Shown: positions 10,281 to 21,965 of the stretch, in pieces
How the letters are laid out: each line of letters starts with the position of its first letter
Numbering within the stretch: the first letter of the stretch is position 1
Assembly: GCF_001640805.2 (NCBI RefSeq)
Contig: NC_066843.1
Span: forward strand, 1,087,777 to 1,151,776
DNA length: 64,000 nucleotides
DNA from: Lates calcarifer
Taxonomy: Eukaryota > Chordata > Actinopteri > Centropomidae
Direction: 5' to 3'
The notes under the pieces: generated by a model
Database searches by the model: none
Seen by the model: the letters and a program-made list of their open reading frames with translations, nothing else
What the model was told of the DNA's origin: nothing
Position numbers and translations under genes: made by a program

Positions 10281-11726
10281 ATGTCCGCTATCCAGAACCT
10301 CCAAACTTTTGGTAAGTCGTTTTTATCAAACCGAACAGAGACAAGGTGGGGGAAGGGCGAGTGCTAGCAAAGCTAACGTTAAGCGTTTTAACTTACGTCG
10401 AGGTTTTATTTATTTTATGGCCGATTTGGCTATTTAATGTGATGTTTGGTCTTCAAAGTGTCCAATTCAACATAAATATCTAACTCACAATGAAATCATA
10501 TATGTATATATATTTGTCAATCTGCACTTCTTTTTTGCTAACGTTAAAACGGCCGCCATTAGGCCTACATTTTGCTGTTAGCGCGTTAGCTTATTATTCA
10601 GCTGTGTTGGCTTTGATCAGGAAATGGTATTTCTGCTGCAAAATTTCAGCTAACGTGTATCTCACTTAGTTATACTTTGTATTAAACTTTAATCCACGCT
10701 GCGTAAACGAGAGTTAGCATACCATGACTCTGCTATTATTCCGAACATAGTCGTGTCCAGCGGCGGAAGGGTACCGCTTAGCAGTGGCTAACAAACCCTG
10801 CCAGACTTCAGTAAGCTGTTAAGCTGTATATTTAGCTGGTACGTCTGCGCAGTTCATCTGAAACATGACACTTCCAAAGAGATGTGCCAGATGAAATCAG
10901 TGAATACGTGAAGCGGATTTGGCAGCGTTGTCTTTAGGACAAGGGAACGGGGGAGAAATACAAATTTTAATGTAAACTGGTAAGATGTCAAGCAATGGGC
11001 GATGTAGTCTTTGTTTTATAGATTGTGTTTTATTGTTGTTCTCACAATGCTGCTCTTTTTCCCTCTAGACCCCTTTGCTGATGCAACTAAGGGTGATGAC
11101 CGCCTCCCAGCCGGGACAGAGGACTACATCCACATAAGAATCCAACAGCGGAACGGCAGGAAGACCCTCACCACTGTCCAGGGCATCTCCGCCGACTATG
11201 ACAAGAAGAAGCTAGTCAAGGCCTTCAAGAAGGTAACAGTTTGGGGTGCGGTCTAGAGTTGAAATGCACATTCTGCCGACCAGTCTTTTTATAAAGACTG
11301 GCCAAATTAAGCAGTACTTGTCCTAGTTGTTATGGTAGACTGCCAGGTTTTTACCAATTAATAATGCATGGTGGTGTGTGTCCTTGTTTTCTGGCTCTGA
11401 CATTTCTGGCTAATTGTTTTGTCTGTTTTGACTCCAACAGAAGTTTGCCTGCAATGGGACAGTGATTGAGCACCCAGAGTATGGTGAAGTGATTCAGCTA
11501 CAGGGAGACCAGCGCAAGAATATCTGCCAGTTCCTCATTGAGGTGAGTCTTGCATTGCAGTGAAGAAGAATCAGAATTTCTTACTTGCTGTGTGATAATT
11601 TAGGTGTAGGACACTGCTGACTGAGCGTAGACAGACTAGAGGTCAGAAGTCGTTTTCAAATCTCCTGTTTCTTCTTTTCAGATTGACTTGGCCAAGGAGG
11701 AGCAGCTCAAAGTCCACGGCTTCTAG
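10281..11726 (+). CDS. eif1: eif1, translation initiation factor eIF1 (SUI1), complete
   Basis: Four exons join in phase: 10281-10311, 11069-11232, 11441-11542 and 11682-11726, with stop TAG 11724-11726. They give 113 residues, the normal eIF1 length. The product begins MSAIQNLQTFG and continues through the SUI1 fold (DYIHIRIQQRNGRKTLTTVQ, NGTVIEHPEYGEVIQLQGDQ) to IDLAKEEQLKVHGF. eIF1 binds the 40S subunit near the P site and enforces stringent AUG choice. The start context is weak (C at -3, T at +4), and the 5' leader is open in the same frame from about 10146 with no upstream ATG. Paralogue eif1b is nearly identical, so the a/b assignment is not certain. Confidence 0.97.
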
Positions 11727-12139
11727 AAGCTGCAAATCAGCCCTCTCCCCATCTCTCCTGGAAGGCCATTAAACTCCCCTCCCCCTCTCCTCCCCTCTTC
11801 CTATGTGCTGCTGTTGCTCTTCCTCCCCCCTCACCCCCCTTGCTGCCCCACCAACTCCTACTAGCTAACACGTGAATTACCTCTGACAAACATGGGACTC
11901 TGTAACACCACCGCCTCCCTACAACACCAGGGGGCAGGCTCGCTCTCGCAAAGACACACCACTGCAGCTCCACACAACATCAGGGATGAGTGGTGATGAC
12001 CCTCCCACACACACACTTCCTCCTTCCTTTTCCCCCCTTGTTTATTTCCTTTTTAATTTTTTTTTCTTTTTAGGTTTTGTGCCACAATAAGGAGGCACCG
12101 TTTCATGTAACTTTTTTGTTTTGTACTTCAAGGTGTTTC

Positions 12140-12145
12140 AATAAA
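12140..12145 (+). terminator. eif1: Poly(A) signal of eif1
   Basis: AATAAA at 12140-12145, about 410 bases past the stop and after a pyrimidine-rich 3' UTR, is the likely main signal. A second AATAAA at 12890-12895 could serve a longer form. Confidence 0.65.
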
Positions 12146-13460
12146 ACGATGAGTCTCCATATGTTGGAGTGGAGTGGTGTCATGGGGAAGGGGGCGGGGG
12201 CTGGGTGTGTACAGGAGGGTCACAGATGTTATAACTGTTTACTGCTGAAGTGGGTAAATGTAGAAGAACAAAGGCTGCAGGTGGGAGGATGGGAAAAGGG
12301 GTTTGCCAACATGAGTGATTTCCCTCTTTTCGGTCTGTTTCAACATCCCACTGGTGGTGTTTACATGTCCAGCTGCCTGCTCTAAGGTTACAGAGCAGAG
12401 ATTGTGTAAAGTACTGACTGTCTCCACCACCTCATCTGGATTATTAATTTTTCTGTTTATTTAATGGCACATTTTTCTAATTGTATTTGTTTTTTTTGCT
12501 GCCAATGCAAGTTTCCAAACTATGTGATCAGATGAACCCTCTAGAGTGGGAAATGAAATCAGATGCTGGTAATCTTTGGCTCTGGTGCAGCTCTGTGGTG
12601 CTGACCTCAAGTATGATTCTAGATGGATTTACTGGTAAATGAAGTTAGTTTCCCACTCTGGTCTTTGACCAGCCTTTGTTTGGTCTAAGAACAAATCTGG
12701 TACCAAGCCTGTGGTTACAGACACTTGAAACTTTAATTTCCTATAATGCAATAATTTATAAATACAAGTTAAGACATAGTGATGCTGAAGTAATACAGTA
12801 AAAATTAAAGCCATGGCCAGGTCACACTGTGCTCCTGTGACTTAAGGTGATGGAGAGCAAGTCTGTTTTGCAAAGTCCACATTTGGTTCAATAAAATTTC
12901 TGCAGTTGATAAGCCTGTCCTGTGTTTTGTATTCGTCTCAGGTGTTTTCAGTTTGAACTCTTAACCACAATACTGGTTTGGTGTGGTAGAGTGCAGGAAG
13001 TTCAGTTTTCCTACGTTCTGAACAACATGTAGCAATGGAACATTGTGAGTTTCTAAACCCACACAAAAACACATCAGTAGAACCAAATTCCTTAGATTTA
13101 ATTTTATGACCATAGAAATGTTATTTATTTAGTTGCTTGTGTATACGGTGCTGTGTACCTGAAAAACTCTGCAGGTACACAAAGGAGAACTGGTGCTATT
13201 TTAAAGACCGCAAATACTGATCTGATTTAGGTTTGTTCATTTTTGTTGAGGTGTAGATTTCATGACTTAAGATCACATTTATTAGACAAATCAAATTATT
13301 TTTTAATTAAGAGTCCTTATTATGAACAACATGTTTATTTTCAATGCATGTCGCGTATTATATCAAAAACTATTTAAATCATCACAACTTAACACAGTAG
13401 CAGGTTTGTTTTCGCGTTTTCGCGGTCATGCGCACATCTTGTCCCTTCCCGGGATCCGTC
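12146..13460. other. Intergenic, no supported gene
   Basis: Downstream of eif1 I see no coding sequence. The open frames (for example 12077-12385 and 12629-12814 minus) lack recognisable motifs. The possible second eif1 poly(A) site at 12890 is the only feature noted. Confidence 0.5.
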
Positions 13461-13461
13461 T

Positions 13462-13639
13462 GACTCCATGGTAACGCAGCTGCCGCCATAAGCTAAGCTC
13501 GGTTTGTTTTCGGTAGCGGGGAGTAGAAATACGCTCTTTTTCTACTATAAACGATAAAAATGAAGAATTTGACTTAAGTTTTTCTGCCGGCGTCGATATT
13601 TATGATTAATTTATGAAAATACGGGACCTCACAGACACG
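13462..13639 (+). promoter_or_regulatory. Promoter and non-coding exon 1 of the cysteine-rich gene, with a partial X-box
   Basis: At 13462-13475 GACTCCATGGTAAC fits the RFX X-box layout (two half-sites about AT), with a perfect second half GGTAAC and a weaker first half. Just downstream, a donor at 13639/13640 (GACACG|GTGAGACG) marks the end of a probable untranslated exon that begins near 13500. The next exon starts at 14354 after TTTCCCAG. Confidence 0.45.
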
Positions 13640-14379
13640 GTGAGACGTTAGCGGGACGTTCTTTCTTCCGTTTTGCCAGTTAGCTTCACTACTGTTATCT
13701 CTGATTTACTTCCATTATTCTTTTATCCTTATACTTTCAGGAGCATTTAACTCGTCACTACAAGTACTTTCTATACACGAATGCACTTTATTGTTAACAG
13801 ATAGTTGTGTACTTTTACTTTGCAGTGGTAGAAAATACATTTATTCAAATACTACTTGATTTGAAGTACTGGTACTTAAGTTCCTTTTAACGCTATTTTC
13901 TACTTCACTACATTTATCTTACACCTTTACCTACTTTACAAATTAATACTTCAACATTCAAACTATATGAAGAGTTTATAAAATATGATGTTTTGTTTCA
14001 GATTGAATCAATAGAAAATGTTTTGATAATAGTTTAAGTCTTTGTTCATATAAAGATGGTTCCAGGTTTTCACATGTGAGGACTCTGCTTTTCCTTTTAA
14101 TACTTCTGATTTATCTTAAAATATTTTAAGTGTTTGGACTGTTGTTTGATCAAAACGGGACTTCCCACTACTAGTTATACTAAACATTTTAGCGTACCCC
14201 TCTCATAGCTGGTAGTGAATATGAGCCTCTGCATGGAAATAATTTGAGAAAATAATCAAGCATCCTGCATATATCTGCAGAATGCTCAGCAGAGGATAAT
14301 AAACTGAGGCTTGAATAATGACCAGGTTTTATCCCTGTCTGTTTATTTCCCAGAGATGTGATCCTCGTGACAGTCAAAC

Positions 14380-15495
14380 ATGTCTTCTCAGACAGAGACA
14401 ATGCAGGTAAGAAATCATTCACATATGTTATCTGAAGTAATATCTCCTCAGCTCTGCTCTGTTAGATGCAGTTACATGTCTTGTTGGTTCTGTCACTCAG
14501 GTGCTGAATATCTGGGAGCTTGCCATCCCCCTCCCAGCAGTGCTGATGATTACTGTGGGTTTTTACATGATCGTCCTGGGGATTGGCCTGTGGATCCGAT
14601 TCTGCCTCAAGGTTGGTGCTGGTATCACAGTTAGAGTTATCTACAGAACTGGGAGGCCTTTCTCTTCTCCTGACTGCAGCTTGTTAAATATCATGCCAGT
14701 TACATGTACTCCCAGCTCTAAACTTAGAAACAGGCATGCAGAGATAAATAAATAGGAAACAGGACTTTGACCTCCAGGTGCTGAGTGTCTCAGTCTCTCT
14801 GCAGTAGAATGTGAAAGTTTGTTTTGGCTCCACCTGGTGTTAGAAACTGAGGCACTGCACCAGACCAACCGTGCACTGCTGAGTCACATCTGACATTTTT
14901 AACTGGAAATGTCTTTATTTTTATGCATGAAATGTGTTTATTGTTCTTGGCTTGGGTTTTCATTTGAATTACTACAGTGCAGAAATGTCTGTGTGCTAAC
15001 GTGTCTCTGTTTTCTGTCTCCTAAAGGACCAGTGTTCTCCAGAGTGTGGTGATTGCTGTCCGAATGTTTCTATATGTGAGCAGTGCTTTAGACTGGCTGA
15101 GATGTGTGACTGTCGCCTGCCGACCATGCGCTCATGTCTGAACTATTCTTGTCCTTCTCCTAATGTGAGTAAACCCCAAACACTCAAGAAAAAGTTTAGC
15201 ACAAGAGCTGCAAAATCAAATCATGTTTATCTGACATTTCTGTTGACAACAGTTGTCCCAGGAAGCCACTGGTTTTAATTTATATTTCCTTTGAAAATCG
15301 ATTTAGAATAAAACTTTATTATCCCTTCAGAGCAGGACATTTCTCTTCATCTCACTAACTGGCTCGCAGCTGTTTTTCTCCTCTGTGAACTGACTTGTTT
15401 TCCCACAGTGTGTCCAGTGGGACTGTGCCTGCACCTGTCAGCCTCCTGAGTGTGACTCCTGCAACTGTCTGTGCTTCGAGATCAGGATCAAGTAG
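14380..15495 (+). CDS. Small cysteine-rich single-pass membrane protein, function unknown
   Basis: Four coding exons join cleanly in phase 0: 14380-14406, 14501-14611, 15027-15164 and 15409-15495 (stop TAG 15493-15495), giving 120 residues. The order is a short polar start (MSSQTETMQ), one hydrophobic helix at about residues 13-40 (IPLPAVLMITVGFYMIVLGI), and then a cysteine-rich tail. I count 19 cysteines, many as CC or CxC pairs (PECGDCCPN, DCACTC, CDSCNCLC), ending FEIRIK. There is no cleavable signal peptide, so the tail may sit on either side of a membrane. The even spacing suggests metal binding, palmitoylation or disulfides, but no named family is recognised. Clean splicing and low-complexity-free exons make it a real gene. 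A possible poly(A) signal (ATTAAA) lies near 16037. Confidence 0.8.
14690..14870 (+). repeat. Dispersed repeat, copy A
   Basis: This intronic stretch recurs at 24715-24880. Shared blocks include CAGGACTTTGACCTCCA and GCTCCACCTGGTGTTAGAAA, then CTGAGGCACTGCACCAGAC. Copy B has extra bases between the blocks. The family is unknown to me. Confidence 0.75.
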
Positions 15496-16740
15496 AAGTC
15501 GAGGATGGAGGTACACTAATGCCACCGTCAGCTGATTGACCCTCAGTCCTATTACAGTTTTACGTCTTTACAGTGGAGAGGTGACAGGAAGAGAGGGAGG
15601 AGAGAGATGGAGAATGACTTACCGCTCTTTGACTTCTTCATTTGATCTTTTACTCTAAAGAATGTTGTTGTGTCACTGCCATTAGATGGCAATCTGCTTT
15701 TTGACTGTGTTTACATGCTGAACATGCTCCTCCTGTGTTTACTGTACACCAGTGTGATCAGACTGAAACCAGGACCTGGTTTTGGTTGATCTGAAAGTGC
15801 CTTTTGTATAGTTTAGTTTGAGAATAGTTCATTAAGTTAAATCTTGAGGCTGGTGTTATTAAATATTCTTCTCATTGATAACACATCCTAAACCAGCCGT
15901 GTGTTAGTGCGTCTCATCTGTGGTGAGTATCTCTGGTCTTTGTATCACCAGACTGACACTTTAATGTCAGAGAATGTTGTACATGTGAAAATGACTGAAG
16001 TAGCTTTGTGCTGTTATTTTATACACTGTGGTTTTATTAAATCCTGAAATGTTTTTAAAATGGATCTGTCAGTTTGAATCAATCTTTTCAGTCCTGTAGC
16101 TGCTCCTCCTGTAGACTGATCCCAGAAAATATTTAGAATAATTAGAAAGAAACTGATATTTCCCTGATGTCGTGGATCGGACGCAGCCCTGTCAGCTGTC
16201 CTGAAGTCCTGTTTCTGTGTGTGAGTATTTCTAAATTTAGGCTTTTAAATCAGTGAGGTGGAGGTTAAATAACAGAAACACCTCTGTGTAATTGCAGTTC
16301 ATAAAGCTGAATCATCACCTCTGTAAAACAGTTTCAACACAAACTGAACATTGAAACCTTTTATCTGGGTGTACCTAATAAACTGACAGCTGAGTGTATG
16401 TAGCTGCTATTTACAGGAGTAAACACACACATATACAATATATTTTCAGTGTATATGTTTTAATTTTGTACGTATTAACCTCCTCATGCATGAAAAGGAG
16501 CACAGTCATGAGGGGAAATGTCACTGAATCAAACAAAAAGATTTTACTTCATCTCAAAACTTAGGTTATTAAGTATATAGTTAATGTAGTATAGTTAATG
16601 GACAGGCTGATTGTTGTCACTGTGTTTCTCAGAGGCAGAATCTGCAGCTTTAAGCTGATGTTGTCTCTCAGATTCATGTTTGTTTACATTCATTTGTACC
16701 AGTCACATCATGTAAATCGCTATTTACAGAGACAGGTTTC
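15496..16740. other. 3' UTR of the cysteine-rich gene, then 3' flank of the protease duplication
   Basis: The first part to about 16060 is probable 3' UTR. From 16368 to 16560 the sequence pairs with 25279-25500 (CTAATAAACTGACAGCTGAG, then AGGAGTAAACACACA and GTCACTGAATCAAACAAAAAG), marking the outer edge of the tandem protease duplication. No gene is seen. Confidence 0.6.
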
Positions 16741-18010
16741 CTATGAGAAGAGGTGGAGACACGCTGAGAGGACGAGGAGGTAGAGGAGGAAGGAGGAGGA
16801 GGAGGAGTGAGTGAGAGCGCCCCCGGAAGCTGTGGTGTTGGAGGCTGGAGATAAGAACGTTCCCAGTGTCTGAGACAAGAAGGCTGAGAACCTGTTCAGA
16901 CTGGTGAAGACCGTCACTGGATTTGCTCGTGTTTGAGCGGTGGAGTTTTCTACTGACAACACCGCCGCCTGGAACCAAGAGCCGTCCTGCCGACACATCA
17001 ACGGGCCGCCAGAGTCACCCTGAACACAGACAAGATGGAAGTGATCAAGTCCAACATGCTCAGGGTTTTACATTAACCACAGACCTTTTGCTCTAGTGCC
17101 AACTTTAGGACAAACCTTTAGCTCCACTGAAGCTTCTGAACTACTGTGTTTTAAATTCTAACACGTCTGAAGAGCTGCTGAATGGACCCTGTGTCACCTG
17201 CTGTTTATAATCTCACCTGCTCCAGTGTTAAAGCTCCTGTACAGATGCTGTCTGAGGTTGTGGCGTTCCCACAGTCGACCACCGAGGTCTGGAGCTCCTG
17301 CAGAACTTGTTCCACTAAAGATGGAAAAACAAGGAAAAGGTGAGAAGTGGAACCTGAATCTCTCTCTTCATCTAAAGAGAAGAAGATGTTGCAGAGTGTA
17401 ACCGTAAACCGTGGACTCACCCCCTCCTCGCCCGGAGCTCCAGCCGGCAGCCCAGCACGTCGTCCCCACGCTGACGGTTCGTCCGTTCTCCAGGCAGATG
17501 GGCTGGATGTAGTCAGACAGGGTGGGTGGAGTTGCCAGATGCAGCACTGCTACATTGGACCCCGTCAGGTTGCTCAGAGTGATGTTTGTGACCTTCAGCG
17601 TCACCTCAAAGGGATTGGATCCGTTCTGTTTCAGTCGACCCAAGATGACGGTCCATTCAGACGGATTGGGTGAACTGGAGGAGAGAACATCAGCTCAGTT
17701 TCAGTACTTTCTGACTTCCCTCTTCTGTCCTGGCTCTCGACTCCAGGACCATTACGTTCCTACTGAAGACGTAAATCTGTTCAGAACGCCTCACAAATCC
17801 ACAGTTTGTGTCGCTCCAGGTGTCTCACCTTGAGAAACAGTTGGCGTTGCTCAGCACGGCGTCCACGGCCACCAGAGTCCCACCACACACATGTCTTCCA
17901 TTCTTCTGTAGGCTCGCCATCCACGGCCACACACCAGCTGACGCCACCGAGCTTCCTCCCAAAATACGTGAGTTCATCGGGGCTTGGCCGCAGACCACAG
18001 CTGGAAGGAG
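16600..18010. repeat. Near-identical 3' module of the protease duplication, copy 1 arm
   Basis: 16620-17695 and 17815-18005 match 26757-27892 and 28257-28447 almost base for base, including introns such as 17020-17216. The stretch between them differs (about 120 versus 365 bases). Exons of the upstream domains have diverged much more, which suggests gene conversion or a later duplication of this module. Confidence 0.85.
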
Positions 18011-21000
18011 AGCAGGTAGACAGTATTTATCATGTAAAAGTTTATTTAAATGTTTTCTTACAAAAAATAAAACCTGTTTGATCCGTTCTCTAAGAGTGGA
18101 CAGACACTCACGCTGCGGTGTGGTTGGAGGAGGGGTGGTTGGAAGTGGTGGCAGGCCTGTACAGGTGACACTGAGGTCTCCGTCTGTCCCACTGGACCTG
18201 AAGGTGTGGAACCCGGGCTGGTCGCTGTTGATTTGACTGTTGATCCAGGACTGGTAGTGGGACACTCTGGTGAAGACTCCTGGGAAATTAGGTTTACCAC
18301 ATTCACTTCCAGAGCTCACGACTCCCCCTTGGATCCAGCGACCGCCCTGCTTACTCACGAGCGGACCACCTCCATCCCCCTTTGAGGAGAGACTCGTTTA
18401 GGAGACAGAATCGTTGCAGGAGGTGAAATCTGACACAAACACAGGAGGTGGAATAATCACCTGACAGGTGCCCTTCCCTCCAGCTCGATCCCCGACACAC
18501 ATCATGCTGTCTGTGATGGAGCCCACTCCATAGTCACAGTTACACTGCCTGTTCCCCACAACTGGCATCTCCACCTCCCTCAGAGTGTGTGGGGGAGGAG
18601 GCAGCACTAAAGACACAAATTCAGTTTAATTCGACAGCAAACTGCTTAAAGGAAGAGACACATTTGTTCATTTATATATCTGAGAAAACAGTTGTTGCAG
18701 CAGCCTTTGTAAATATATGTAATCTTATTGTTTTACAGCCCACCTCCAAATGCAATGGTGCCCCAGCCGGTGACGTAGATGTTGGTGCCGTTGTGGTAGG
18801 TGCTGTCTGAGGCCGCCAGGCAGACGGGCCGAATGAAGTCGGTGAAATTGACCGGTGAGGACAGCTTCAGGAGGGCGATGTCGTTGTTACCGGTGCGGGC
18901 GATGTAGTCGGGGTGAATGACGATCCGTTCTACCAACCGACCCACCTCGTTGGCGGTAAATATCGATATACTCTGGGTGCCCAGAAACACAACCAGACCA
19001 GTGGTGACGTTGCTGAGGGATTCAGGAGAGAAACAAACACGAGAAGCAGAACTGAGGTCACTTATAGAGTTCTGTTTCCACCCAGCAGCAGTTCCCAAAC
19101 TTTTTGTCTGGTAACCCTTAAAGAGTGTGTTTACAGCCCTGCATGGTGACGTGTTCTTTTTGGCTCACCCTCGCACACAGTGAGCAGCAGTCAGCACCCA
19201 TTCACTGTTAATGAGGGATCCTCCACAGAGGAAACTCCCAAATCTGTACAGGCCGGCCTGCCAGGGCCAGCTGCCCACAGGAGCCTCCTCCCCTCCAACA
19301 ATCCTGCTGTTGAGCACAGCACGACCACAAACTAAAGAGAGACAGACAAGACTAGGATTATAGACTGCTGTGAGACCGGTGTGCAGGGATCGTAATGAAA
19401 TAGTCTGAGAGTCTGGACATGGAGGGCGCTCACCGTCGGCTGCAGGTGTGGGAGCCAGGGTTGGAGGAGGCACCTGGATGGGACAGGTGAAGGAGACGTC
19501 GCTGTCGATCCCGGGGGAGGTGAAGGTGATGAAGCCCGGCTGGTTGGTGGTGATGTGGCTGTTGATCCAGCTCTGGTACTGGGACACTCTGGTGAAGACC
19601 GCCGGGAAATTAGCCTGAGCACAACCCAGTCCAAAACTCACGATCCCCGCCTGGATCCAGCTGCCGTTCTGCTTGATCACCAGCGGACCTCCTTCGTCCC
19701 CCTGTGAGGAGAGAATCATTCAGGAGACAGAACCTTGGAAGGAGATAAATCGGCCAGAAACACAGGAGAGAAAATAAGCTCACATGACAGGCGCCCTTCC
19801 CTCCGGCTTGTAACCCGGCACACATCATGTTGCCTGTGATTGCAAAAAGTCCATAGCTACAGCTACACTCTCTGTTCCCCACGATGGGCACCTCCACCTC
19901 CGTCAGGTTTTGTGGTGAAGGAAGAGGCACTGAAGAGACACAAATTCAGTTTAATGAGCAACACGTGGTGAAAAGTGGTTTCACACAAAATGGACTTTTG
20001 ATGTTCATCCTGACAAATGAAACACAACTGCAGCCTGAGGTAGTTTTCTCATATCTTATCCCATTAAAGGTGCAATCTGTGATTCACACGGCGGCCAGCT
20101 GCTTTCTAACTCACCTCCTAACGCAGTGTCTCCCCAGCCGGTGACCCAGGCGTCGGTGCCGTTGTGGAAGGTGCTGCCTGAGGCCGCCAGGCAGACGGGC
20201 AGGATGTAGCTAGTGAAGTTGACCGGAGAGGAGAGCCTCAGGAGAGAGATGTCGTTGTCAGCAGTGGTGGGGTTGTAGTTGGGATGATTAATGACGTGTA
20301 TTATGGTCCGGGACACCTCGTTGGGGTTGGGTCCCTCTTGTCTCTCGCGGCCGAGATACACAAGCAGATTGTTTGTGCCGGTGCTGAGTTAAGAGAAAGT
20401 AAACAGTGTAAAGACATGAATCAGAGCTGTGGTCGAGAGTACTGCGACAAACATTTTAAGACCACATCTGATCTGTAGTTTGTTCATTCTTAAAAGTCCT
20501 GATTACATAAATTATTCCCACAGTAATGATCTGTGCCCTTCAGTCTGCAGATTCTCCAGAATCCTAAAGCTGAATTTTAATGAACTGAAAGTGCTTTATT
20601 GCTTATAATAAGTTTGTTAAACAGCATGAAGTCCTTTCTCCCATTTTCCATGTTTAAGAGATGTCAAAGATAACACAGCATTCTGCTGAATAATGAGGTA
20701 CAGTTGTTTTAGAAAGTATTCAGACCCCTTCGCCTGACCAGTAATTAAATTTGAGTTCACTTTTCCCACTGTGAATGTGAATGGGTGTGTTCAGTAAAGA
20801 CGCATCTGTTTCTACCCTCATTGCTCACATTAAGCAGCTCGTAGCAGTCATCACCCATTCGTTGTTAATGAGCGTTCCTCCGCAGATGTGACGCCCAAAT
20901 CTGTGCACACTGGCCTGCCAGGGCCAGTTTCCTGGAGGGGCATTCTGTCCTCCAACAATCCTGGTGTTGAGTCCAGCCTGACCACACACTGAGAGACGGA

Positions 21001-21905
21001 CAATAAAAACACAAGGTGACGAAAACCATAGAAACATTCCTGAGTAGTATTCTGATATTTCATTTCCTCTTCCTACAGTCTTATATTATCTATCTAACAG
21101 AGGAGAGCGATGAAGTAAAGACGTGTGCGCAGAAACTTTGACTTACCACCCAGCTGTGAGTGAGACTCTGCAAAACAGAAAACACACAAAAAACTTCTGA
21201 AACAAACTGTATTTACTGATATTTCATTATCAGCCTGTGATAGCTCATCTGTAATATTTATGGACTAAAGAGTTTTTTGTTTTGTTTTTTACAGAAAAGG
21301 AATGTGCAGTTGTTTCTGATGCTGTCCTGCAGAAAATGGCCGCAATAAGCAAAATGTAAGTGCCGTACCATCCTGTAATTTAATGATAAAAAGAAGTTTG
21401 ATTTTTCAGGCTGAAATCAGATATTTATTGGATTAAACATGTAGATATGTTTGGTCTTTTTCTCAAAGAAAACCAAATGAAATAAGCTGTGTTAAAGATG
21501 ATTCATATTATGATTACTGATTATTTTCATCATCAAATAATTTACTCATCACTTTCTCATTACACTGATTAAATGTTCTGTCCTAAACTCTTATCATGTC
21601 CTGCAGCTTATCTGCTATAAATATTATTTCACAGTTATGCCTGCAGGAAAAAACTGGGGAAAAGACAAAGTTTCCTGAGGTGAAAAAAAAACACTTCACA
21701 CTTAAATATTCAGTGACTATAAACTGTTTTTTTGTCCTGAAGAAATCTTTTTCCCTCAAATATTCAAAAGACGATACAGTGACTTTAGGGCTTTATATTT
21801 CCATTGTTCTCATGGTTAGTTCAGGTGCGCACAGTGATTAAGGTCCTTACCTTTTGTGAGGAGAGTCAGCAGTGTCGCCACACAAATCACTTTGTAGAGA
21901 GCCAT
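16741..21905 (-). CDS. Polyserase-like protein with three degenerate trypsin domains and a GPI-type tail (copy 1)
   Basis: Fourteen minus-strand exons join in phase: 21905-21851, 21167-21147, 20988-20829, 20383-20115, 19929-19784, 19701-19434, 19331-19169, 19012-18744, 18606-18461, 18379-18112, 18000-17829, 17674-17421, 17314-17217, 17019-16741. The product has 855 residues. A signal peptide ([17 protein letters not shown]) precedes three S1 trypsin-like domains, each with a CG..N.RI(V/L)GG start, joined by Pro/Thr-rich linkers. The last 20 or so residues are hydrophobic after a Ser run, as in a GPI-anchor signal. Triads are incomplete: domain 1 has Ser for His and Glu for Ser (GDEGGP); domain 2 keeps His and Asp but has GDGGGP; domain 3 has Asn for both His and Asp but keeps GDSGGP. 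Neighbouring fus supports relation to PRSS36 (polyserase-2). It is probably a surface non-enzymatic binder or decoy; that role is inferred. Confidence 0.85.
20700..20765. repeat. Fragment of a fish DNA-transposon end
   Basis: AGAAAGTATTCAGACCCCTT, inside a copy 1 intron, is from memory a common terminal sequence of fish DNA transposons. No partner end was found nearby. Confidence 0.4.
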
Positions 21906-21965
21906 CGCTGAAAGCTCACATTATCTGATCTGCTCAGATATAAATACTCTGCCCCCCCCCCCTTA
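21906..21965 (-). promoter_or_regulatory. Promoter of polyserase-like copy 1
   Basis: Reading the minus strand, TATTTATATCTGAG lies about 40 bases before the ATG, and a run of about 12 G lies further upstream (plus-strand C run at about 21951-21962). Copy 2 has a related TATTTATGCCGGAGCAGATG at the same distance (about 32930-32950). A TATA-type promoter with a very short 5' UTR is likely. Confidence 0.5.

Noticed and set aside
17347..18236. Plus-strand frames across the protease exons
   Set aside because: They are antisense to exons that join in phase on the minus strand and encode clear trypsin motifs.
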